Assembly: GCA_947453195.1 (NCBI GenBank)
Contig: CANGFO010000001.1
Coordinates: forward strand, 248,001-312,000
From: Flavobacteriaceae bacterium
Lineage (GTDB): Bacteria > Bacteroidota > Bacteroidia > Flavobacteriales > Flavobacteriaceae
Reading direction: 5' to 3'
DNA: 64,000 nt
Below, piece by piece: positions 25,245 to 33,787 of the stretch (position 1 is its first letter; the number at the start of each line of letters is the position of its first letter). Position numbers and translations under genes: made by a program. A model generated the notes under the pieces. The model saw only the letters and a list, made by a program, of their open reading frames with translations, had not been told where the DNA came from and did no database searches.

Positions 25245-26390
25245 ATGCTTAATAAACGCCTTCTTATAAAAAACCTACTTGCTCACAATGATGAGTGTAG
25301 TTTTTATGACAAAAAAAGGCAGTTGAATTTACATTTAAAAGAGGGCAAAGCTAAGTTTTTAAAACACATTTGCGCATTGTCTAATTCAAATCCTTTTAAT
25401 AATTCCTACATAGTAGTTGGGGTTGAGGATCAAGATAATGAAATTACTGGAGATGATTTTTTTGACGACAGTCGTATTCAAAATTTAGTCAATGCCTATT
25501 TAGAAAATCCTCCCAAAATTCAATATGAAAATGTGCCATTCCCAAATTTACCAAAAGATAAAGTAGTTGGTTTAGTAACCATCAAGCCTAAGTCTAAAAC
25601 TTCTTCCTTCAAGAAAAATATATACACTATTCCGGCACAAACTGTTTTTGTTCGAAGAGGGAGTAATTCTATTCCAACCGAAGAAAAAATCCCTTACTCT
25701 AAACAAAATGTGGAAACGGTAATTAGCATTGAAAACAATTCGCGCAACAGTATTGGGTATACTCTTGATGGGGTTATAGATTTTGTCCAGAATAGGCATA
25801 AAGACATGTTTTCTAAATACAAGGTTTTTAAAGAATTGTTTGTGATTTGTTGGTCTGGAATTCCTAAAAAGGTTCGAGATAAAACATTCTTCAGTAGAGT
25901 AGATATAGAGCTAATTAATGAGCAAGTAAAGTTATTTTATTCGACTCAAGATGAAGTGGAAATTTTTTATAACGAAAATACTTTTACAATAATCGAATAC
26001 CTTCCACTTGGGCTAAACGATAAAACTAGTTATTATCCGTTAGAGCAACAAAAAATTTCATTTTATGATAATGGTTATTATAAAATAGAAACAGAAATGT
26101 TATTTGAACCACCACAATACAATAGAAAAGTGTTGCATCATATTTATAATTCAAATTTGTCTTTGATTAATAAATTACAAAAAGGAATTGTGCTTTCGGA
26201 CAGGGAAAATGTAGATCTAGAAAATTTAGCATCTACATTTATGATATGCTATCTCAATGGATTTGAAGATGCCAAACATAAATTAATAGACGCCAAATCG
26301 TATATAAAATTATATAATAACAATTTGGCGTATACTAACTTTAAAGAAGTAATGCGGGTATTAAGAAAAATAAAATATGGAAGTAAATGA
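25245..26390 (+). CDS. AlbA_2 (Schlafen-type) domain protein
   Basis: A 381-aa cytosolic protein. Residues 20-150 have the AlbA_2 fold seen in Schlafen-like putative nucleic-acid-binding proteins: LHLKEGKAKFLKHICALSN, SYIVVGVEDQDNEITG, and VFVRRGSNSIPTEEK. The C-terminal 200 residues are not recognised. Known relatives are regulators or defence-associated; here the gene stands in housekeeping surroundings, so a defence role is not supported. Confidence 0.75.
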   Translation: MLNKRLLIKNLLAHNDECSFYDKKRQLNLHLKEGKAKFLKHICALSNSNPFNNSYIVVGVEDQDNEITGDDFFDDSRIQNLVNAYLENPPKIQYENVPFPNLPKDKVVGLVTIKPKSKTSSFKKNIYTIPAQTVFVRRGSNSIPTEEKIPYSKQNVETVISIENNSRNSIGYTLDGVIDFVQNRHKDMFSKYKVFKELFVICWSGIPKKVRDKTFFSRVDIELINEQVKLFYSTQDEVEIFYNENTFTIIEYLPLGLNDKTSYYPLEQQKISFYDNGYYKIETEMLFEPPQYNRKVLHHIYNSNLSLINKLQKGIVLSDRENVDLENLASTFMICYLNGFEDAKHKLIDAKSYIKLYNNNLAYTNFKEVMRVLRKIKYGSK

Positions 26391-26401
26391 TCCGTTTATT
26401 A

Positions 26402-27829
26402 TCATATTTCAGAAATTCTTAAGGTGTTTACCATTCCTTTATCAACTACTGGCATTGCAGCAAGGTTAATAAGAATATCTCCTTTTTTTACATAACCATT
26501 TTCTTTCGCAATTTGGTTTATGTCATCAACGGTATCGTCGGTACTTACAAACTTATCGTAATGAAAAGCATTTACTCCCCAAAGTAAATTAAGTTGGGTT
26601 AATATTCTTCTATTTGAAGTATACACTAAAATGTGTGCCGATGGACGCCATGCCGAAATTTGAAAAGCAGTGTAACCACTATTTGTTAGAGTACTAATTG
26701 CTTTGGCTTTAATGTCGTTCGCCATTGTAGCAGCGTGGTAACAAATAGATTTAGTAATAAACCTTTTCGTTCTCACGTGAGGTGCATTTTGAGGAACTGT
26801 AATTAATGGTGAGTCTTCAACTGCTTCAATAATTTGAGTCATTTTTTCAATAACTTGAACCGGATAGTTTCCTACCGAAGTTTCTCCAGATAACATAACT
26901 GCATCGGCACCATCCATAACCGAGTTGGCCACGTCGTTTACCTCTGCACGAGTTGGAGTTAAACTAGTTATCATGGTTTCCATCATTTGTGTTGCCACAA
27001 TAACTGGAATTCTGGCCGTTTTAGCTCTATGGATTAATTTCTTTTGAATTAAAGGCACTTCGTGAGCTGGAATTTCAACACCTAGATCCCCACGAGCCAC
27101 CATTAAACCATCGCAAAAGGCAACGATTTTATCAATATTTTCAACAGCTTCTGGTTTTTCTATTTTTGCTACAATTGGAATTTTATGCTCAGAATTTTTT
27201 GCAATTAAATCTTGTAATTCTTCTAAATCGGCTGGAGTTCTCACAAATGAAAGTGCTATCCAATCGACTTTTTGTTCAATGGCAAATAAAGCATCTTTAA
27301 TATCTTTTTTTGTTAAAGCAGGTAAAGAAACCTTTGTATTTGGTAGGTTAACCCCTTTTTTAGATTTTAAAGGACCTCCTTGAATCACTTTACATTTTAC
27401 TTCGGTAGTACCATTAGTTTCAAGTGCTTCAAACATTAATTTTCCATCGTCTAATAGTATTTTCTCTCCTGGCTTTACATCTCTAGGAAATTCAATATAG
27501 TTCATGTAAACTCTATCTTTAGTTCCAGGAACGTCTTCTGCAGTTTGAAAAGTAATAATATCTCCAGGATTTACTACAACATCTTCTTTCATTACCCCTA
27601 CACGTAGTTTAGGACCTTGTAAATCGGCAAGAATTGCGGTGTTATATCCATGTTCTTGATTTAATTCACGGATGATATCAATTCGTTCTTTTACATCGGT
27701 ATAATCGGCATGTGAAAAATTAATACGAAATACATTTACTCCCGCATCAATCATATCTTTAATCACTTCTTTCGAACTACAAGCTGGACCTAGCGTGGCT
27801 ACAATTTTAGTCTTTTTTCTTGTTGACAT
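26402..27829 (-). CDS. pyk: Pyruvate kinase
   Basis: A 475-aa glycolytic enzyme converting phosphoenolpyruvate and ADP to pyruvate and ATP. KIVATLGPACSS (8-19) and the metal- and substrate-binding IPIVAKIEKPEAVENID, plus ARGDLGVEIPA, are signatures of the family. Length is normal. It lies 4 bp after the IPExxxVDY gene on the same strand, so they probably share a promoter, upstream of which is a weak copy of the sugar-regulator palindrome. Confidence 0.97.
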   Translation of the reverse strand: MSTRKKTKIVATLGPACSSKEVIKDMIDAGVNVFRINFSHADYTDVKERIDIIRELNQEHGYNTAILADLQGPKLRVGVMKEDVVVNPGDIITFQTAEDVPGTKDRVYMNYIEFPRDVKPGEKILLDDGKLMFEALETNGTTEVKCKVIQGGPLKSKKGVNLPNTKVSLPALTKKDIKDALFAIEQKVDWIALSFVRTPADLEELQDLIAKNSEHKIPIVAKIEKPEAVENIDKIVAFCDGLMVARGDLGVEIPAHEVPLIQKKLIHRAKTARIPVIVATQMMETMITSLTPTRAEVNDVANSVMDGADAVMLSGETSVGNYPVQVIEKMTQIIEAVEDSPLITVPQNAPHVRTKRFITKSICYHAATMANDIKAKAISTLTNSGYTAFQISAWRPSAHILVYTSNRRILTQLNLLWGVNAFHYDKFVSTDDTVDDINQIAKENGYVKKGDILINLAAMPVVDKGMVNTLRISEI

Positions 27830-27833
27830 CTTA

Positions 27834-28322
27834 TTAAAAAATTAAATTATTTTTTGATTTTATATTTTCCTTAGCTACACTATAAACTAGTTCAATAGCT
27901 TCAATTTTACTTATTTGTGAGATTACATTATCTAAATCAATTTCGTTTTCTGCATTTTCGATTTTAATAAAATAATCTACTTTTTTATATTCTGGCAATA
28001 AATAAGTTGCTGCAGAAAAAGCGCTTTTTGTACTTGAAAACAAATCGATATTTGTTTCGATTTGCTTTGTTTCTACCACATTCTTATTTTGAACTAAATC
28101 CCAAAGCACCAACTTTTGCTCGTCATCAAAAGTAAATCTGGTAAATGATGATTTTACTTTTTTAACTTGTGAAGGGATGTCTAGTTTGCATTTAGATAAA
28201 CCAATACCCAACTCGCGATTTAATAAATAAGCTAGTCGATAATCTTCTAATGAAGTATGAAGTGCAATTAAATAATAATCGTCTTCTTCAAAATCTTCAA
28301 TATTTATTTTATGAACAGCCAT
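27834..28322 (-). CDS. IPExxxVDY family protein
   Basis: A 162-aa protein with the motif LLPEYKKVDYFIKI, the hallmark of this Bacteroidota-only family, which normally lies between rnc and pyk as here. Soluble, no signal, function unknown. Conserved position suggests a role linked to pyruvate kinase or RNase III. Confidence 0.88.
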   Translation of the reverse strand: MAVHKINIEDFEEDDYYLIALHTSLEDYRLAYLLNRELGIGLSKCKLDIPSQVKKVKSSFTRFTFDDEQKLVLWDLVQNKNVVETKQIETNIDLFSSTKSAFSAATYLLPEYKKVDYFIKIENAENEIDLDNVISQISKIEAIELVYSVAKENIKSKNNLIF

Positions 28323-28405
28323 TTGATACCAAAATAAGGTGTAAATATAGTGTTATTAGAAATTCAAAATGCTTATGCTACGTTAGATTAACGTTATTTT
28401 ATGAA

Positions 28406-28419
28406 CGAAAACGTTATAG
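28406..28419. promoter_or_regulatory. Weak LacI-type operator upstream of IPExxxVDY-pyk
   Basis: CGAAAACGTTATAG matches 12 of 14 bases of the tandem operators at 40106-40140. It lies 84 bp upstream of the IPExxxVDY start. Confidence 0.35.
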
Positions 28420-28436
28420 TTTTTTGAGAATTTATT

Positions 28437-29180
28437 TTAAATTGTGTTAATTTTTTCTTGAAATGCAAAATAGGCTCTTTTGGAAGCAATTTCTTCCGCC
28501 TTCTTTTTTGAAGTTGCCCGAGACTTAGCCACAACTTTATCATCAATACTTAATTTTACCCCAAAAAAGCGCTCTCCATCAACGCCATTATCTTCAAAAA
28601 CATCAAAATAGAAATGTTTTTTTTCTTTTTGACACCATTCAATAACCAAACTTTTATAGCTAATTACTTTTCCTTCCAATCGTGTAATATCTACATAAGG
28701 AATGATTACACGTTTATGAATAAATTGTTCGCATCCAAGGTATCCTTTATCTAAAAAAATTGCACCTACTAAAGCTTCAAATAGATTGCCGTGAATGTTT
28801 TCTCCAAAGTGTTGCGGTGGCACTTTACTTTCAACGAATTGGATTAATTTTAAATCTCTGCCTAATTCGTTTAAATGATCCCTACTGACAATTTTGGAAC
28901 GCATTTTAGTTAAATAACCCTCGTCTCCTGTTGGTACTTGTTTGTATAAATGAGCGGCAATTACAGAGCTTAGCATTGCGTCTCCAAGAAATTCTAATCG
29001 TTCGTAATTTATTGGTAAACCTGCTTCATCAAATAAATTAGATGATCGGTGCGTAAAAGCTTTTTTATAATATTTTAGATTCACAGGTTTGAATCCGATA
29101 ATATTTTCGATGGTAACAAAAAAATTCCCGCCTGCTGTAGGACGGGAATTTTTAGAAAATATTTTAGGAAGAAATCGCAT
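28437..29180 (-). CDS. rnc: Ribonuclease III
   Basis: A 247-aa endonuclease specific for double-stranded RNA. ERLEFLGDAML (60-70) is the catalytic signature, and ISYKSLVIEWCQKEKKHF onward is the C-terminal double-stranded RNA-binding domain. The N-terminus is about 20-25 residues longer than usual. Codons 10-21 coincide with a strong terminator-like hairpin. It lies 6 bp after fabF on the same strand. Confidence 0.95.
   Translation of the reverse strand: MRFLPKIFSKNSRPTAGGNFFVTIENIIGFKPVNLKYYKKAFTHRSSNLFDEAGLPINYERLEFLGDAMLSSVIAAHLYKQVPTGDEGYLTKMRSKIVSRDHLNELGRDLKLIQFVESKVPPQHFGENIHGNLFEALVGAIFLDKGYLGCEQFIHKRVIIPYVDITRLEGKVISYKSLVIEWCQKEKKHFYFDVFEDNGVDGERFFGVKLSIDDKVVAKSRATSKKKAEEIASKRAYFAFQEKINTI
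29120..29153. repeat. Inverted repeat (hairpin) within the rnc coding start
   Basis: Arms AAAAATTCCCG and CGGGAATTTTT (11 bp) enclose a second CCT/AGG stem with a GCTGT loop. In the rnc direction the hairpin is followed by a run of seven T, like a terminator, although it is inside the reading frame (codons 10-21, KNSRPTAGGNFF). Confidence 0.8.
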
Positions 29181-29186
29181 GAAATC

Positions 29187-30440
29187 TTACTCTTCTAATT
29201 TTTTAAATAAAACACAAGCATTGTGTCCGCCAAACCCAAAAGTGTTGCTCATGGCCACTTTAATATCTCTTTTTTGAGGCTCATTAAGTGTTAAATTTAG
29301 AGATGGGTCAATGTTTTCATCTACTACAGTGTGATTAATAGTAGGAGGAACAATTCCGTGTTTCATTGCTAATATAACTGCTATCGATTCTATTGCTCCG
29401 GCAGCACCTAGTAAGTGTCCTGTCATGGATTTGGTAGAATTGATATTAATGTTTTTAGCATGAGTTCCAAAAACGTGACTAATAGCTTTCAATTCGGCTA
29501 CATCACCAAGAGGAGTAGAGGTTCCGTGAGTATTGATATGATCTACCATTTCGGGAGCCATTCCAGCATCTCTAAGTGTATTTTCCATAACTGCAATTAC
29601 ACCAATTCCTTCAGGATGTGGAGCAGTTAAATGGTAAGCATCAGATGACATTCCACCTCCACCAATTTCACAATATATTTTAGCTCCACGGGCTTTTGCA
29701 TGTTCGTATTCTTCAAGAACGATTGCGCCTGAACCTTCTCCTAATACAAAACCATCTCGAGTTGCGTCGAATGGTCGAGAAGCTGTTTCTGGACTTTCAT
29801 TTCTTGTTGACAAGGCGTGCATAGAATTAAATCCACCCATACCTGCAATGGTAACAGCTGCTTCAGAACCTCCTGTGATAATTACATCACACATTCCTAA
29901 TCGGATGTAGTTAAAAGCATCAATCATTGCATTTGCCGAAGAGGCGCATGCAGAAACTGTTGTATAATTTGGACCCATAAACCCATTTCTCATAGAAATG
30001 TGTGCAGGGGCAATATCGGCAATCATTTTTGGAATAAAGAACGGGTTGAACTTTGGAGTTCCATCACCTTTGGCATAGTATAAAACTTCCTCTTGAAAAG
30101 TTTCTAATCCGCCAATTCCAGCACCCCAAATAACACCAACTCTGTTTTTGTTTACATTATCATGTGTAATCCCAGCATCTTTGATAGCTTCATCACTTGA
30201 TGCAATTGCATAGTGTGAAAATTTATCTAATCTGCGAGATTCTTTACGATCCATATAATCTTCAATATTGAAGTTTTTTACTTCACAAGCAAATTTGGTT
30301 TTATGCTTTTCAGTATCGTAATAAGTTATTGGAGCAGCGCCACTTTTTCCATTAACCAAACCATCCCAATATTCTTGAATGGAATTTCCAATTGGAGTTA
30401 ACGCACCAAGACCAGTTACAACAACACGCTTTAATTGCAT
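29187..30440 (-). CDS. fabF: Beta-ketoacyl-ACP synthase II
   Basis: A 417-aa condensing enzyme elongating acyl-ACP in fatty-acid synthesis. The Cys-His-His triad is in VSACASSANA (Cys165), HINTHGTSTPLGD and SMTGHLLGAAG. It follows acpP, separated by a terminator, and precedes rnc. Confidence 0.97.
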   Translation of the reverse strand: MQLKRVVVTGLGALTPIGNSIQEYWDGLVNGKSGAAPITYYDTEKHKTKFACEVKNFNIEDYMDRKESRRLDKFSHYAIASSDEAIKDAGITHDNVNKNRVGVIWGAGIGGLETFQEEVLYYAKGDGTPKFNPFFIPKMIADIAPAHISMRNGFMGPNYTTVSACASSANAMIDAFNYIRLGMCDVIITGGSEAAVTIAGMGGFNSMHALSTRNESPETASRPFDATRDGFVLGEGSGAIVLEEYEHAKARGAKIYCEIGGGGMSSDAYHLTAPHPEGIGVIAVMENTLRDAGMAPEMVDHINTHGTSTPLGDVAELKAISHVFGTHAKNININSTKSMTGHLLGAAGAIESIAVILAMKHGIVPPTINHTVVDENIDPSLNLTLNEPQKRDIKVAMSNTFGFGGHNACVLFKKLEE

Positions 30441-30579
30441 ATAATTTTTTTTAATAGTATTTTAAATAAATAATACCCTGTTTTCTTTATGATAATGCTT
30501 AAAGAGACAAGGGTATTCCAATATCTGGTGATTGAAATTCAATCAAAAATAGTTTAAATTTTTTTAATAATAATAAAAA

Positions 30580-30604
30580 CCCGTATACATTATATGCATA
30601 CGGG
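30580..30604 (-). terminator. Terminator between acpP and fabF
   Basis: An 11-bp stem (CCCGTATGCAT with ATGTATACGGG, one G-U) with a 3-nt loop, then TTTTTATTATT on the minus strand. It starts 12 bp after the acpP stop and would lower fabF relative to acpP. Confidence 0.85.
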
Positions 30605-30615
30605 CTTTTTGTTTA

Positions 30616-30852
30616 TTATTTTTTTGCTTCTTCAATATATGAAATAGCTTGACCTACTGTAGCAATGTTTTCTGCTTGATCGTCTGGAATTTGAATATCA
30701 AATTCTTTTTCGAACTCCATGATAAGCTCCACAGTGTCTAATGAATCAGCTCCTAAATCATTTGTGAAGCTTGCTTCTGTTACAACTTCATTCTCGTCAA
30801 CGCCTAATTTGTCTACGATAATCGCTTTAACTCTTGATGCAATGTCTGACAT
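30616..30852 (-). CDS. acpP: Acyl carrier protein
   Basis: A 78-aa acidic carrier with the phosphopantetheine attachment site GADSLDTVE (Ser37). Carries growing acyl chains for FabF. Own promoter. Confidence 0.97.
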   Translation of the reverse strand: MSDIASRVKAIIVDKLGVDENEVVTEASFTNDLGADSLDTVELIMEFEKEFDIQIPDDQAENIATVGQAISYIEEAKK

Positions 30853-30882
30853 AATCTTTAATTTTAAAATTTAAATTGTTGG

Positions 30883-30890
30883 CAAAAATA
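30883..30890 (-). promoter_or_regulatory. -7 element of acpP
   Basis: TATTTTTG on the minus strand, 30 bp before the start codon; no clear TTTG at -33. Confidence 0.55.
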
Positions 30891-31076
30891 AAAAACTTTA
30901 TTTTAAAACCACCTTTTTAGTTAATAAATAATAAGTACGAAATTAAAAAAATAATTTTAAACCCACTCATTTATTGTGTTTTATTGAACTTTATTAATCA
31001 ATTCAATGGAAGTTCTTTATTTGAATTTCCTAAATATTAATGTTTAAATTGCTCCAATAGTAAAATAAAACTTCTG

Positions 31077-31084
31077 TATTTTTG
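31077..31084 (+). promoter_or_regulatory. -7 element of purN
   Basis: TATTTTTG, 20 bp before the ATG, with a TTG 25 bp upstream. Confidence 0.5.
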
Positions 31085-31104
31085 CACAACCGAATGTTTA
31101 TAAA

Positions 31105-31668
31105 ATGAAAAAAATAATATTGTTCGCCTCTGGGTCTGGTACTAATGCCGAAAAAATAATCAAACACTGTCAAGAGAATAATAAAATTGAAGTGGTTAGC
31201 GTTTATACTAATAATCCTTTGGCTCAAGTTATTGATCGTGCAAAAAACCTAAATGTACCTGCTGTTGTTTTTACTAGAGCCGAATTTAATGAAGGACAAG
31301 TATTAGACAAAGTAGCTAACGACTCACCTGATTTAATTGTATTAGCGGGCTTTTTATGGAAGTTTCCAGAATCAATTATTAAGGCCTTTCCTAATAAGGT
31401 AATTAACATACACCCGGCTTTGTTGCCAAAATACGGCGGAAAAGGGATGTATGGTATGAATGTACATCAATCTGTATTAGAAAATAAGGAAAAAGAAACC
31501 GGAATCACCATTCATTATGTAAATGAAAATTATGATGAGGGCGCTATTATTTTTCAAAAATCCGTTTCTATAGAAGATTGCAAAACCGCCGAAGACATTG
31601 CACATAAAATCCATGAATTAGAGCACCGTTACTTCCCAGAAGTAATAGAGTCTCTTTTAACTATCTAA
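31105..31668 (+). CDS. purN: Phosphoribosylglycinamide formyltransferase
   Basis: A 187-aa enzyme transferring a formyl group from 10-formyl-THF to GAR in purine synthesis. KIILFASGSGTNAEKII is the N-terminal phosphate-binding loop; VINIHPALLPKYGGKGMYG holds the catalytic Asn-His pair, and HYVNENYDEGAI the Asp. rnhA begins 5 bp later. Confidence 0.95.
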   Translation: MKKIILFASGSGTNAEKIIKHCQENNKIEVVSVYTNNPLAQVIDRAKNLNVPAVVFTRAEFNEGQVLDKVANDSPDLIVLAGFLWKFPESIIKAFPNKVINIHPALLPKYGGKGMYGMNVHQSVLENKEKETGITIHYVNENYDEGAIIFQKSVSIEDCKTAEDIAHKIHELEHRYFPEVIESLLTI

Positions 31669-31673
31669 TTTAA

Positions 31674-32153
31674 ATGTCGCATCAAGTTCACATATATACC
31701 GACGGCGCTGCCAAAGGAAATCCAGGAAACGGAGGCTACGGGGTAGTGATGGAATTGGTAGGGACTCCACATAAAAAAGAGTTTTATGAGGGCTTTAGAT
31801 TAACAACTAATAATAGAATGGAGTTACTTGCCGTAATTGTTGGTTTAGAAAAATTAAAAAATCCGAATATGAAGGTTTTAGTTGTTTCTGACTCTAAGTA
31901 TGTTGTAGATTCTGTTGAAAAAAAATGGGTCTTGGGTTGGGAAAAGAAGGGTTTTGCAAATAGAAAAAACTCCGATTTGTGGAAACGATTTCTAAAAATA
32001 TATCGAAAACACCAAGTAGATTTTAAATGGATAAAAGGGCATAACAATCATCCACAAAACGAGCGTTGCGATGAACTAGCTGTTTATGCTTCTGGATTAA
32101 ATGATTTGTCGGTAGATGTTTTTTATGAAAATGAAGAAGAAAAGCTATTGTAA
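31674..32153 (+). CDS. rnhA: Ribonuclease HI
   Basis: A 159-aa enzyme degrading RNA in RNA-DNA hybrids. Catalytic residues are Asp in YTDGAAKGNPGNGGYG, Glu in NNRMELLAVI, Asp in VVSDSKYVVDSV, and the C-terminal His/Asp in KGHNNHPQNERCDELA. Co-transcribed with purN. Confidence 0.96.
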   Translation: MSHQVHIYTDGAAKGNPGNGGYGVVMELVGTPHKKEFYEGFRLTTNNRMELLAVIVGLEKLKNPNMKVLVVSDSKYVVDSVEKKWVLGWEKKGFANRKNSDLWKRFLKIYRKHQVDFKWIKGHNNHPQNERCDELAVYASGLNDLSVDVFYENEEEKLL

Positions 32154-32159
32154 ATAATA

Positions 32160-32510
32160 CTATTTAGAATTATTAAGTTTTAATAGATCGTTGTATTCTT
32201 CTAATAAACGTAAGTATTTATTTTTCCAATAATCCTCTGAATATTTTTCTGTTTGACCACCAGTAATGGATTCGATGAATTCCAAGTTAGATGGTCGAAT
32301 TTCTTTAATTTCATTGCTAAAATTATAATGTATAATTTTCTCTAATTGAAGCACAACGTCTAATGACACACTTGGATTTTCAAACATTAGGTATACCCAT
32401 CTTCTACTTTTACCTAGCCTCTTAGCTAGTTCGGTAATAGAAAATCCACTTTTGTAAACCGCTTTTTTTATTATTTCTCCTCGATGTTGCATAGTACAAA
32501 TGTTAGGCAT
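32160..32510 (-). CDS. Helix-turn-helix protein with C-terminal helix
   Basis: About 116 aa from ATG 32510 (MPNICTMQHRGE). Residues 7-65 form an HTH (SGFSITELAKRLGKSRRWVYLMF), then a helical C-terminus (WKNKYLRLLEEYNDLLKLNN) suited to dimerisation. The upstream in-frame ATG at 32615 would add 35 residues of poor quality. An inverted repeat, TACACAAT-N31-ATTGTGTA, lies upstream and could be its own operator. Convergent with rnhA. Regulated genes unknown. Confidence 0.72.
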   Translation of the reverse strand: MPNICTMQHRGEIIKKAVYKSGFSITELAKRLGKSRRWVYLMFENPSVSLDVVLQLEKIIHYNFSNEIKEIRPSNLEFIESITGGQTEKYSEDYWKNKYLRLLEEYNDLLKLNNSK

Positions 32511-32537
32511 TTTGTGAGAAGTATTATTTATTATAAT

Positions 32538-32584
32538 TACACAATAACGAGTAAATCGACTTAAAATAGTTGTATAATTGTGTA
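32538..32584. promoter_or_regulatory. Possible operator pair upstream of the HTH gene
   Basis: TACACAAT (32538-32545) and its reverse complement ATTGTGTA (32577-32584) lie 31 bp apart. Confidence 0.3.
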
Positions 32585-32714
32585 TTGTACCTAAATGTAG
32601 TGATAAAAAACGCAAACGAAGTAGTTTATTATTTTTATTTATACTAATTAGTTAAAAGCTTTTTTTGACAGTAACTTTTTAATATTTATACTTTTAAACT
32701 TATAAACTAAAACC

Positions 32715-32722
32715 TATCTTTG
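32715..32722 (+). promoter_or_regulatory. -7 element of the PfkB kinase gene
   Basis: TATCTTTG, 21 bp before the ATG. A T-rich CTTTTA at about 19 bp upstream replaces TTTG. Confidence 0.5.
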
Positions 32723-32743
32723 CATCTTTAATTTTGAAACCCC

Positions 32744-33667
32744 ATGAACAAACTTTTAATAGTTGGTACCGTTGCTTTTGATGCTATCGAAACCCCTTTT
32801 GGAAAAACAGACAAAATACTTGGTGGAGCCGCAACCTACATCGGATTGTCTGCATCTCATTTTAATGTAAAATCTGCAATTGTATCTGTAGTAGGTGAAG
32901 ATTTCCCTCAAGAATATATAGACTTATTAACTTCAAGAAATATAGATGTTTCAGGAATAGAAGTTGTAAAAGGAGGAAAAACTTTTTTTTGGAGCGGTAA
33001 ATACCATAACGATTTAAATTCTAGAGATACTTTAATCACAGAGCTTAATGTTCTTGCGGATTTTAATCCAGTTGTCCCTCAAGATTTTAAAGATGCCGAT
33101 GTGGTTATGTTGGGGAATTTACATCCAATAGTTCAAACCGGAGTATTGAATCAAATGACTACTAAACCTAAATTGGTGGTTTTAGATACTATGAATTTTT
33201 GGATGGATTGTGCCTTGCCTGAATTATTAGATGTAATTAAACGCGTGGATGTAATTACCATTAATGATGAAGAAGCACGTCAATTATCAGGAGAGTATTC
33301 ATTAGTAAAAGCTGCAGCAAAGATTCATACCATGGGTCCAAAATATGTAGTAATTAAAAAAGGAGAACACGGTGCCTTATTATTTCATAATAAAGAAGTT
33401 TTCTTCGCTCCGGCATTACCATTAGAAGAGGTTTTTGATCCAACTGGTGCTGGAGATACTTTTGCTGGAGGATTTTCGGGATATATCGCGCAAAGCGAAA
33501 ACATTTCATTTAACAATATGAAAAATGCTATCATTCAGGGATCAAATTTAGCATCCTTTTGTGTAGAGAAATTTGGAACCGAAAGAATGGAATCGCTTCA
33601 GAAATCGGAAGTTCAAGAAAGATTAAAACAATTTAAATCTTTAACGCAATTTGACATAGAATTATAA
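32744..33667 (+). CDS. PfkB-family sugar/nucleoside kinase
   Basis: A 307-aa ribokinase-fold enzyme. KILGGAATYIGLSA is the substrate-binding Gly-rich segment and DPTGAGDTFAGGFSGYIA the ATP/anion-hole signature with catalytic Asp. It sits before the purF-type gene in a purine context, so adenosine or ribose are possible substrates; this is inference. A terminator follows. Confidence 0.9.
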   Translation: MNKLLIVGTVAFDAIETPFGKTDKILGGAATYIGLSASHFNVKSAIVSVVGEDFPQEYIDLLTSRNIDVSGIEVVKGGKTFFWSGKYHNDLNSRDTLITELNVLADFNPVVPQDFKDADVVMLGNLHPIVQTGVLNQMTTKPKLVVLDTMNFWMDCALPELLDVIKRVDVITINDEEARQLSGEYSLVKAAAKIHTMGPKYVVIKKGEHGALLFHNKEVFFAPALPLEEVFDPTGAGDTFAGGFSGYIAQSENISFNNMKNAIIQGSNLASFCVEKFGTERMESLQKSEVQERLKQFKSLTQFDIEL

Positions 33668-33674
33668 TAAATTT

Positions 33675-33696
33675 ATGCCTCGAAATTTCGGGGCAT
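33675..33696 (+). terminator. Terminator of the PfkB kinase gene
   Basis: ATGCCTCGAA pairs with TTCGGGGCAT (one G-U), followed by six T. Confidence 0.8.
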
Positions 33697-33705
33697 TTTT
33701 TATTA

Positions 33706-33713
33706 TAAATTTG
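33706..33713 (+). promoter_or_regulatory. -7 element of the purF-type gene
   Basis: TAAATTTG directly behind the preceding terminator, giving a leader of about 70 nt with no recognised riboswitch. Confidence 0.5.
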
Positions 33714-33787
33714 CAATATAACAAACAACACAACACCTGAGGCGTAATCAAACTTTTGAAACGTATCAGAATTAAACTACAAATACA

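Noticed and set aside
25245..26390. AlbA_2 gene as part of a defence island
   Set aside because: Neighbours are an aldo/keto reductase and pyk; no nuclease, toxin or mobile gene is near.
33714..33787. Purine riboswitch in the purF leader
   Set aside because: The roughly 70-nt leader has no recognisable purine-aptamer core or paired arms.
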